Origin: Roseiarcus sp.
GTDB lineage: Bacteria > Pseudomonadota > Alphaproteobacteria > Rhizobiales > Beijerinckiaceae
DNA: 13,711 bases
Assembly (NCBI GenBank): GCA_030153205.1
Contig: JASLHV010000299.1
Location: 1 to 13,711 of the forward strand
Direction of reading: 5' to 3'
Shown: in pieces, positions 1 through 6,276 of the stretch
How the letters are laid out: each line of letters starts with the position of its first letter
Numbering within the stretch: position 1 is the stretch's first letter
Translations under genes and position numbers: made by a program
The notes under the pieces: model-generated
Database searches by the model: none
Seen by the model: only the letters and a program-made list of their open reading frames with translations
What the model was told of the DNA's origin: nothing

Positions 1-810
1 GTTTTGGGCTTCGATCTCATCGAAGCGTCGCGCAAAGAAGCGTCCGCGAGCGGCGTCGTCATTGCGGCTACGGCGCGCGAGGCGGTCGCTTCGGCCGACG
101 TCGTCGTCACCATGTTGCCGGCCGGACGCCATGTCCTCGCCGTCTGGGACGATATTCTTCCTGCCGTCAAAAGCGGGGCCTTGCTCATCGATTCTTCCAC
201 GATCGACGTCGAGAGCGCCCGCCGCGCCCATCAGGCGGCGAAAAGCGCCGGAATCGTATCGCTGGACGCGCCGGTGTCCGGCGGCGTCGGCGGCGCCAAG
301 GCGGGGACGCTGACCTTCATGTGCGGCGGCGCCGAGCCAGCCTTCGCCGCCGCCAAGCCCATCCTTGAAAAAATGGGCAAGCGCATCGTGCATTGCGGCG
401 AGGCGGGCGCCGGCCAAGCGGCGAAAATCTGCAACAACATGATTTTGGGCGCGACGATGATCGCGACTTGCGAAGCCTTCGTACTGGCGGAGAAGCTCGG
501 GCTCTCCGCGCAAGCGCTTTACGACGTTGCTTCGACGTCGTCAGGTCAGTCATGGTCCTTGACCAGCTATTGTCCGGTTCCAGGCCCCGTGCCGGCTTCG
601 CCCGCGAATAATTCTTATAAGCCGGGCTTTGCCGCCGCGCTCATGCTGAAGGACTTGAAACTCGCGCAAGAAGCCGCGCTTGGCGCTGGCGCCGTGACGC
701 CGCTCGGCGCCGAGGCGGCGCAGCTCTATGCGCTTTTCGCCGCGGCCGGCCATGCGGGCGATGATTTTTCCGGGATCATCAATTTCATTCGCGGCGCGGC
801 GGCGAAGTAG
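1..810 (+). CDS. mmsB: 3-hydroxyisobutyrate dehydrogenase, 5'-truncated by window edge
   Basis: NAD-dependent oxidation of 3-hydroxyisobutyrate to methylmalonate semialdehyde in valine catabolism, in the cytoplasm. The reading frame is open from base 1, so the gene starts outside the window; by family length only about 25-30 N-terminal residues, including the GxGxxG nucleotide-binding motif, are missing. Counting from base 1, the substrate-binding motif DAPVSGG is at residues 89-95 followed by the GAxxGTL segment, and the catalytic lysine is Lys142 in GQAAKICNNM. The C-terminal half contains SWSLTSYCPVPGPVP and YKPGFAAALMLKDL, which are specific to true 3-hydroxyisobutyrate dehydrogenases rather than tartronate semialdehyde or other beta-hydroxyacid dehydrogenases. 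It ends 18 bases before the convergent nudC stop. An in-frame TTG at base 4 is not the start. Family assignment is sure; the rest of the valine operon is not visible. Confidence 0.93.
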   Translation, partial: VLGFDLIEASRKEASASGVVIAATAREAVASADVVVTMLPAGRHVLAVWDDILPAVKSGALLIDSSTIDVESARRAHQAAKSAGIVSLDAPVSGGVGGAKAGTLTFMCGGAEPAFAAAKPILEKMGKRIVHCGEAGAGQAAKICNNMILGATMIATCEAFVLAEKLGLSAQALYDVASTSSGQSWSLTSYCPVPGPVPASPANNSYKPGFAAALMLKDLKLAQEAALGAGAVTPLGAEAAQLYALFAAAGHAGDDFSGIINFIRGAAAK

Positions 811-828
811 CTGGCCGTACCTTTAGCG

Positions 829-1821
829 CTAGGCGTCGACCCAGGCGCGCAAAATGTGATGGGCGATGGCCATTGGATTGGGCGCGCTCAACCGGTCGGG
901 ATGGCGGCCCTCCAGCATCGCGAGCGCCTCATCGCGCGAGAACCAGCGCGCGTCCTCCAGTTCGACGCCGTCGACATGAAGATCGCGCGTCGCCGCCTCG
1001 GCCAGGCAGCCGATCATCAGCGAACTCGGAAAAGGCCAGGGCTGCGAGGAGAGATAGGAGACTTGGCCGCACAGAATGCCGGCTTCTTCGCGTATTTCGC
1101 GGCGCACCGCGTCTTCGATCGTCTCGCCCGGCTCGAGGAAGCCGGCGAGGCAGGAATACATGGACTTCGGAAAACGCGCCTGACGGCCAAGCAGGCAATT
1201 ATCGCCATCGATCGCCAGCATGATGACGACCGGATCAGTGCGCGGGAAATGTTGGGCTTTGCAAGCGTCGCATTCGCGCCGCCAGCCGGCCGCGGCGACG
1301 CGCGTCGGGGCGCCGCAATTCGGGCAGAACCGATGCCGCGCATGCCAGGACAGCGCAGCCTTAGCCTGGCCGAAGATGCCGATGAGCGGCGGCGGCAACA
1401 GGCCTTGGAGGGCGATCGTTCGCATGTCGATCAGCGAAAGATCGTCACGGCCGGGAATTACGAGCACGCGCTTATCGAGAAAGCCGTCGCTTGCGTCGCC
1501 CCGCTGCTCCACCGCGGAATCGTCTAGCAGATCCGCGAAGACCGGCGCGCCGTCAGCCTGCGCGCCCAAGAGAACGCTCTCTCGCGCTGGGCCGAGGCGC
1601 TGGAACGCCTCCAGTGAGAACATCGCCTCTAAACCGGCCTCGCCTTTCTTCAGGACCGGCATGTCACGGCAGATCACCAGAGTGCGCGCTTCCGGCGCGG
1701 CGCGCGCGGCGGCAAGAAAGGCTTCGTCGTCACGCTTCTCGGAAAGGCGATCCAAAGGATTGGCGGCAAAGCCAAAACGAGGAGGCCGAGGCGGCTGAGA
1801 CAAAGCCTTGTTCATGCCCAT
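829..1821 (-). CDS. nudC: NAD+ diphosphatase / NADH pyrophosphatase NudC (Nudix)
   Basis: Cytoplasmic Nudix hydrolase that splits NAD(H) into NMN(H) and AMP; characterised family members also remove NAD caps from RNA. Numbering from the chosen start, a four-cysteine zinc ribbon lies at Cys166, Cys169, Cys184, Cys187. The Nudix box is at residues 227-249 and fits G-x5-E-x7-REUxEExGU (starts GFLEPGE, ends REIREEAGI). It is followed at 259-267 by SQPWPFPSS, the hallmark that separates NudC from other Nudix enzymes. The length of 330 residues is longer than the E. coli protein (257), as is usual in alphaproteobacteria. The frame is open upstream to an ATG at 1875, but the ATG at 1821 is preceded by GAGGAAAT (a good ribosome site) and the extra 18 codons fall in an inverted repeat; a second ATG at 1815 is also possible. 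It is monocistronic, convergent with mmsB and divergent from yejA. Confidence 0.95.
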   Translation of the reverse strand: MGMNKALSQPPRPPRFGFAANPLDRLSEKRDDEAFLAAARAAPEARTLVICRDMPVLKKGEAGLEAMFSLEAFQRLGPARESVLLGAQADGAPVFADLLDDSAVEQRGDASDGFLDKRVLVIPGRDDLSLIDMRTIALQGLLPPPLIGIFGQAKAALSWHARHRFCPNCGAPTRVAAAGWRRECDACKAQHFPRTDPVVIMLAIDGDNCLLGRQARFPKSMYSCLAGFLEPGETIEDAVRREIREEAGILCGQVSYLSSQPWPFPSSLMIGCLAEAATRDLHVDGVELEDARWFSRDEALAMLEGRHPDRLSAPNPMAIAHHILRAWVDA

Positions 1822-1938
1822 ATTTCCTCGTTCAAGCTGGGAGAAAGACTCATCGATCGCCGGGCAACAGCGCATGGGCGGCGGCGCTGGTCAAGCGCCC
1901 GGCAAGCAGTTTAAATCACCCGCGAATCAGGAGCGCTC
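1822..1938. promoter_or_regulatory. Divergent nudC / yejA spacer with nested inverted repeat
   Basis: This 117-base spacer must hold the nudC and yejA promoters. It contains a nested inverted repeat: GCCGGGC (1859-1865) pairs with GCCCGGC (1897-1903), and inside it CAGCGC (1868-1873) pairs with GCGCTG (1884-1889), separated by an asymmetric internal loop. A weak sigma70-like pair on the + strand, TGGTCA (1888-1893) and TTAAAT (1911-1916) with 17 bases between, could start yejA; each box matches the consensus at four of six positions and overlaps or abuts the repeat. AGGAG at 1929-1933 is the yejA ribosome site, five bases before its TTG. The boundaries are certain; the promoter is tentative. 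Confidence 0.4.
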
Positions 1939-3828
1939 TTGACCCGTCAAAACTTCGCGATGACGCGTCCGATCACCCGTCGTTCGGCCTTGAAAGCGGC
2001 TGGTCTTGGCCTTGGCGCTCTCGCCGTTCCCTGGCGCGCCGGCATCGCGTTTGCGGAGGGAGAAATCGAGACGCATGGGCTTTCCGCCTTCGGCGATCTC
2101 GCGCTTCCGGCCGATTTCAAACATTTCGATTACGTCAATCCAGACGCGCCTAAGGGCGGCCTGCTATCGCTGCAGATCACCGCGACCGGCGGCAATCAGA
2201 ACTTCGACACGTTCGACACCCTGAACACCTATTCGAAGAGGGGGGACGGCGCAGCAGGCATGTCCGCCACATACGATAATCTCATGACCGCGACGGGCAA
2301 CGAACCAGACACGGTCTATGGCCTTGTCGCGCGGGCGGTGCGGATTTCGCCGGACAAACTGACCTATCGTTTCTTGCTACGGCCGGAGGCGCGTTTTCAC
2401 GACGGTTCGAAGGTGACCGCCGCAGACGTCGCTTTTTCGCTCAACATCCTCAAGACCAAGGCGCATTTTACCTTCATCCAGCTTCTCGCCGACCTTGAAA
2501 GCGCGGTCGCGGAGGCCGACGACGTCGTCGCGGTGAAGCTGATACCGAAGCGCAGCCGCGACGCGCATCTCTATGTCGCCGGCATGCCGATCTTCTCCGC
2601 CGCCTATTGGTCGACCCGTGATTTCGAAGCTTCGACCACTGAGCCCCCGCTCGGCTCCGGTCCCTATAAAGTCGCGAATTTCGAACAAGGGCGATTTATC
2701 GAATTTGAGCGCGTGAAAGACTATTGGGCGGCGGATTTGCCGGTCAATGTCGGGGCCAATAATTTCGACAGGCTAAGGTACGAATATTACCGCGACCGCG
2801 ACGTCGCCTTCCAGGCCTTCAAGGCCGGCTCGATCAATTTCCACGAGGAATATACCTCGCGGCTTTGGGCTGCCGGCTATGATTTTCCCGCCGTGCGCGA
2901 CGGTCGCGTGAAGAAGGAGGCGCTGCATAATGGCGCGCCGACGCCCTCGCAGGGCTGGTATTTCAACACCCGCCGCGATCAGTTCAAGGATCCGCGTGTT
3001 CGCGAGGCGATCGGTCTGGCTTTCGATTTCGAATGGACGAACAAGAACATCACCTATTCGCTCTATAAGCGCGTCGTCTCCTATTTTCAGAACTCCGACA
3101 TGGAGGCGAAGGGCAAGCCGAGCGCTGAGGAAATGGTTTTGCTCGAGCCTTTCCGCGGCAAGATTCCCGATTCGGCGTTCGGCGAGGTCTATGTGCCGCC
3201 GATCAGCGACGGGTCGGGGAGCGATCGGCAATTGCTGCGGCAGGCCAATGATCTTCTTCTCGCCGCGGGCTGCAAACGCGAAGGCGGCGTTCTCAATTTA
3301 CCCAATGGCAAGCCCTTCGTGATGGAGTTCTTGGATTCCTCCGAAGCGCTACAGCCGCATACGGCGCCGTTTCAGCAGAATTTACGCAAGCTCGGCATTG
3401 ACGCTCATTCGCGCATCGTCGATTCGGCGCAGTACAAAGCGCGTACCGAGAATTTCGATTTCGACGTCGTCACCGCGGCCTTCGGCGGCAACCTGACGCC
3501 GGGCTTCGAATTGCGCCTCTTCTACAGTTCCGCTACCGCCGCCCAACCTGGCTCGCGCAATTTGGCCGGCGTTTCTAACCCCGCTGTCGATGCTTTAGTC
3601 GACAAAATCGCCAATGCGCAATCGCGCGTCGATCTCAATACCGCCTGCCGCGCCCTCGATCGCGTCTTGCGCGCCAGTCACTATTGGGTCCCCATGTGGT
3701 ACCGCGACGAAGCGCTGCTGGCGTACTGGGACGCCTTCTCGCGGCCCGACAAACAGCCGCGTCTCGGAACCGGCGCCCCCGACACATGGTGGTGGGACGA
3801 GCAGAAGGCCAAGAAAATTGGGCTTTGA
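1939..3828 (+). CDS. yejA: Yej ABC transporter periplasmic binding protein (YejA/YepA family)
   Basis: Family 5 extracellular solute-binding protein that captures oligopeptides in the periplasm and delivers them to YejBE. YejA of E. coli serves microcin C uptake; the related YepA of rhizobia serves murein-peptide recycling with the same YejBEF, and which of the two this is cannot be decided here. The 629-residue chain matches E. coli YejA along its whole length: HFDYVNPDAPKGG near residue 63, ARFHDGS, PPLGSGPY, LPVNVGANNFDRLRYEYY, DVAFQAFKAG, FDFEW and a C-terminal DTWWWDEQKA. It carries an apparent twin-arginine signal: Thr13-Arg14-Arg15-Ser-Ala-Leu-Lys19, a hydrophobic stretch, and likely cleavage after Ala-Phe-Ala39. 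Start TTG at 1939 has AGGAG five bases upstream; the ATG at 1960 has no ribosome site but would keep the Tat motif. First gene of yejABEF, followed by a 183-base gap with a repeat. Confidence 0.92.
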   Translation: MTRQNFAMTRPITRRSALKAAGLGLGALAVPWRAGIAFAEGEIETHGLSAFGDLALPADFKHFDYVNPDAPKGGLLSLQITATGGNQNFDTFDTLNTYSKRGDGAAGMSATYDNLMTATGNEPDTVYGLVARAVRISPDKLTYRFLLRPEARFHDGSKVTAADVAFSLNILKTKAHFTFIQLLADLESAVAEADDVVAVKLIPKRSRDAHLYVAGMPIFSAAYWSTRDFEASTTEPPLGSGPYKVANFEQGRFIEFERVKDYWAADLPVNVGANNFDRLRYEYYRDRDVAFQAFKAGSINFHEEYTSRLWAAGYDFPAVRDGRVKKEALHNGAPTPSQGWYFNTRRDQFKDPRVREAIGLAFDFEWTNKNITYSLYKRVVSYFQNSDMEAKGKPSAEEMVLLEPFRGKIPDSAFGEVYVPPISDGSGSDRQLLRQANDLLLAAGCKREGGVLNLPNGKPFVMEFLDSSEALQPHTAPFQQNLRKLGIDAHSRIVDSAQYKARTENFDFDVVTAAFGGNLTPGFELRLFYSSATAAQPGSRNLAGVSNPAVDALVDKIANAQSRVDLNTACRALDRVLRASHYWVPMWYRDEALLAYWDAFSRPDKQPRLGTGAPDTWWWDEQKAKKIGL

Positions 3829-3839
3829 AGACGCGCTAT

Positions 3840-3968
3840 CCCTCGTGAAACGGGCGAGGGGACCGCGCGCAGCGCGGTGGTGGAGGTACGGCAGTTGCGG
3901 ATAACCCTCACCGCCGCAAGCTCCCTCCACCATGCTTCGTATGGTCCCCCTGCCCCGCTCCGCGAGGG
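3840..3968. repeat. REP/RIME-like intergenic palindromic element (two inverted units)
   Basis: Two copies of a roughly 46-base unit face each other, 3840-3886 and the reverse complement of 3923-3968, joined by a 36-base middle. Shared blocks in order are CCCTCG, CGGG, GGGGACC and TGGTGGAGG. Each unit also folds on its own: ACCGCGC (3862-3868) with GCGCGGT (3872-3878) around loop GCA, and ACCATGC (3929-3935) with GTATGGT (3939-3945) around loop TTC. The two stems differ in sequence but both still pair (one G-T wobble in the second), which is what conserved structure would leave. Family knowledge: bacterial REP/BIME and rhizobial RIME and Brucella Bru-RS elements have this design, sit between genes and occur in many copies. 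Copy number elsewhere cannot be seen here. It lies in the 183-base yejA-yejB gap. Confidence 0.72.
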
Positions 3969-3987
3969 AAGAGGGCGAAGCGTCGCG

Positions 3988-4001
3988 CTTTGGGCCAAAG
4001 G
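3988..4001 (+). promoter_or_regulatory. Palindrome overlapping the yejB ribosome binding site
   Basis: CTTTGG-G-CCAAAG at 3988-4000 is a perfect 6-base inverted repeat around one base. The likely yejB ribosome site AAAGG (3997-4001) forms its right half, ten bases before the GTG start. As RNA it could close as a five-pair stem with loop GGC and hide the site; as DNA it could be an operator. The repeat is directly visible; either function is inference. Confidence 0.4.
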
Positions 4002-4011
4002 CTAGACCGCC

Positions 4012-5103
4012 GTGCTTGCCTATATCGCTCGCCGTATTCTCCTGATGATCCCAACTATCTTTGGGATCATCTTCATTTCCTTCGTCATCGTCCAATTCGT
4101 GCCAGGCGGCCCCGTCGAGCGGGCGATTGCGCAGCTTCAAGGCCTCGACCAAGGTTCTCATATCGGCGGTGGCGGCGGCCAGATCGGCGGCGCGGCTGCG
4201 CATATGGGCGATGTCTCCTCGCGCTATCGCGGCGCTCAGGGGCTCGATCCGAAATTCATCAAGGAGCTGGAGAAGCAATATGGCTTCGACAAGCCGGCGA
4301 CCGAGCGCTTCTGGCTCCTGATCAAGAATTACGCGACTTTCAATCTCGGCGAGAGCTACTTTCGCGATACGCCTGTCCTCAGCCTGATCAAAGAGAAGCT
4401 GCCGGTTTCGATTTCGCTCGGCGTCTGGATGACGCTTCTCTCCTACGCCATCTCTATCCCGCTCGGCATTCGCAAAGCGGTGACGGACGGCTCGCGTTTC
4501 GACACTTGGACTTCAGCGATCATCATCGTCGGCTACGCCATCCCGAGTTTCCTGTTTGCGATCCTATTGATCGTTCTCTTCTGCGGCGGCTCGTTCTGGC
4601 AGATATTCCCATTGCGCGGGCTGACGTCCGACAATTTCGCCGACCTGACCTGGCCGCACAAAATACTCGACTATCTCTGGCACATTGTCCTGCCGGTCAC
4701 GGCGATGGTCCTGAGCGCCTTTGCGACGACGACGCTTCTGACCAAGAATTCTTTTCTCGACGAAATCAAGAAAGCTTATGTGCAAACGGCGCGGATGAAG
4801 GGTCTGACCGAGCGCCGCGTGCTCTACGGCCATGTTTTTCGCAACGCTATGCTGATCGTCATCGCCGGTTTTCCCGGCGCTTTCATCGGCGCCTTCTTCA
4901 CGAGTTCGCTGCTGATCGAGCAAGTCTTCTCGCTGGATGGGCTCGGCTATCTCTCGTACGATTCCATCATCAACCGGGATTATCCGGTCGTTCTCGGCAA
5001 TCTCTATATTTTCTCGCTGCTCGGCCTGATCGTGAACCTCATTTCCGATCTCACCTATACCTGGATCGATCCGCGCATTGATTTCGAAACGCGGGAGGTC
5101 TGA
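4012..5103 (+). CDS. yejB: Yej ABC transporter permease YejB
   Basis: Inner-membrane permease that pairs with YejE to form the channel of the Yej peptide importer. The 363 residues compare with 364 in E. coli YejB and match it throughout: YIARRILLMIPT at the start, VQFVPGGPVERAIA, GLDP near 77-80, YGFDKP at 90-95, SIPLGIRKAV, GYAIPSFLFAILLIV and DPRIDFE at the end. The N-terminal transmembrane helix (about 9-28) is followed by a glycine-rich periplasmic segment (about 48-67). The EAA loop that contacts the ATPase is at about 247-280 (TKNSFLDEIKKAYVQTARMKG). Start is GTG at 4012, fixed by alignment to the family N-terminus; the next ATG would cut the first membrane helix. Three bases separate its stop from the yejE start. 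A 363-codon open frame at 3990-5081 in another phase is only a shadow of this gene. Confidence 0.95.
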   Translation: MLAYIARRILLMIPTIFGIIFISFVIVQFVPGGPVERAIAQLQGLDQGSHIGGGGGQIGGAAAHMGDVSSRYRGAQGLDPKFIKELEKQYGFDKPATERFWLLIKNYATFNLGESYFRDTPVLSLIKEKLPVSISLGVWMTLLSYAISIPLGIRKAVTDGSRFDTWTSAIIIVGYAIPSFLFAILLIVLFCGGSFWQIFPLRGLTSDNFADLTWPHKILDYLWHIVLPVTAMVLSAFATTTLLTKNSFLDEIKKAYVQTARMKGLTERRVLYGHVFRNAMLIVIAGFPGAFIGAFFTSSLLIEQVFSLDGLGYLSYDSIINRDYPVVLGNLYIFSLLGLIVNLISDLTYTWIDPRIDFETREV

Positions 5104-5106
5104 GGC

Positions 5107-6276
5107 TTGGAGGCGTCCACGCTCGCGCCCGTTCACGCCGCTCCTCACGGCTGGCTGCGTCTTGGACCCATGGGCCGGCGCAGGCTCGAGAATTTTCGCC
5201 GTAATCGCCGCGGTTATTGGTCAACCTGGATTTTCTGTATCCTTTTCGGTTTGTCGCTTTGCGCGGAACTCATCGCCAATGACCGGCCCATCGTCGCCTC
5301 CTACAAAGGCGAGATTCTCTTCCCGATTCTCGTCAATTACCCGGAAGAAAAATTCGGCGGCTTTCTCGCCGAGACTGACTATCGCGATCCCGAGGTCGCC
5401 ACTGAGATCGCCGCCCATGGCTGGATGGTCTGGCCGCCGATCCGTTTCGCCAACAATACGCATAATCTTGATCTCCCGACGCCGGCGCCGTCGGCGCCGA
5501 CTTGGAGTTTAAGTACGGAGCAATGTCAGGCGGCGCTGAAAACCATCGCCGCGCGCAATCCTCAAAAGGCGACGAACGGTCCGGGCTCGTGCCGCGATCT
5601 CGAATGGAATTGGCTCGGCTCGGACGACCAGGGCCGGGACGTGCTCGCCCGGGTCATCTATGGCTTTCGCCTGTCGGTCGTCTTTGGTCTCACCCTGGCG
5701 GCCATATCCTCGATCATCGGCGTCGCGGCGGGAGCGGTACAGGGCTATTTCGGCGGTTGGATCGATCTTTCCATGCAGCGGCTGATCGAAATCTGGTCGT
5801 CGCTGCCGCGTCTTTATATTCTAATCATCCTTGCCGCGATCTTATCGCCGAGTTTCCTGCTTCTGCTCTTCATCCTGCTCTTGTTCTCATGGGTCGATCT
5901 CGTGCATGTCGTGCGCGCGGAATTCCTGCGCGCTCGCAATTTCGAATATGTCAACGCGGCGCGGGCGCTCGGCCTCTCCAACGCCAAGATCATCGTCAAG
6001 CACGTCCTGCCTAACGCCATGGTGGCGACGCTCACTTTCCTGCCCTTTATCGTCAACGCCTCCATCGGCACGCTGACCTCGCTGGACTTCCTGGGTCTCG
6101 GCATGCCGCCTGGCTCGCCTTCGCTCGGCGAGTTGCTGCTGCAAGGAAAGTCCAACCTTTCGGCGCCGTGGCTCGGGCTATCGGGCTTTTTCGTCGTAGC
6201 GCTGATGCTGTCGCTGCTGATCTTCATCGGCGAGGCGGTGCGTGACGCTTTCGATCCGCGAAAGACTTTCCAGTGA
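5107..6276 (+). CDS. yejE: Yej ABC transporter permease YejE
   Basis: Second inner-membrane permease of the Yej importer. It has 389 residues against 341 in E. coli, but matches that protein closely outside the additions: FRRNRRGYWSTWIF at 30-43, LIANDRP, GSDDQGRDVLARVIYG at 171-186, the EAA loop at about 272-305 (EFLRARNFEYVNAARALG), LTSLDFLGLG, SPSLGELLLQGK and a C-terminal IGEAVRDAFDPRK. The extra length is mainly an insertion at about 118-165 in the periplasmic segment before the permease domain, with two cysteines (Cys140, Cys162). Start: TTG at 5107 has GGGAGG at 5092-5097 and TGAGG at 5102-5106 just before it; the ATG at 5170 (MGRRRLENF) is a real alternative and would fit the E. coli N-terminus nearly as well. 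Its stop overlaps the yejF start by four bases, so the two are translationally coupled. Confidence 0.93.
   Translation: MEASTLAPVHAAPHGWLRLGPMGRRRLENFRRNRRGYWSTWIFCILFGLSLCAELIANDRPIVASYKGEILFPILVNYPEEKFGGFLAETDYRDPEVATEIAAHGWMVWPPIRFANNTHNLDLPTPAPSAPTWSLSTEQCQAALKTIAARNPQKATNGPGSCRDLEWNWLGSDDQGRDVLARVIYGFRLSVVFGLTLAAISSIIGVAAGAVQGYFGGWIDLSMQRLIEIWSSLPRLYILIILAAILSPSFLLLLFILLLFSWVDLVHVVRAEFLRARNFEYVNAARALGLSNAKIIVKHVLPNAMVATLTFLPFIVNASIGTLTSLDFLGLGMPPGSPSLGELLLQGKSNLSAPWLGLSGFFVVALMLSLLIFIGEAVRDAFDPRKTFQ

Noticed and set aside
856..1527. Forward open frame of 223 codons antisense to nudC
   Set aside because: The opposite strand encodes the zinc ribbon, Nudix box and SQPWPFP motif of NudC; this frame matches no family I know.
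1822..1875. Longer NudC start at the ATG at 1875
   Set aside because: The added 18 codons fall in an inverted repeat and show no family similarity; the ATG at 1821 has GAGGAAAT before it.
3595..4278. Reverse-strand open frame of 227 codons across the yejA end, the repeat and the yejB start
   Set aside because: It is antisense to two certain genes and spans the palindromic element; composition is typical of GC-rich shadow frames.
3990..5081. 363-codon forward open frame in another phase of yejB
   Set aside because: Its translation is rich in Arg, His and Ser with no membrane segments, while the overlapping frame is a full YejB.
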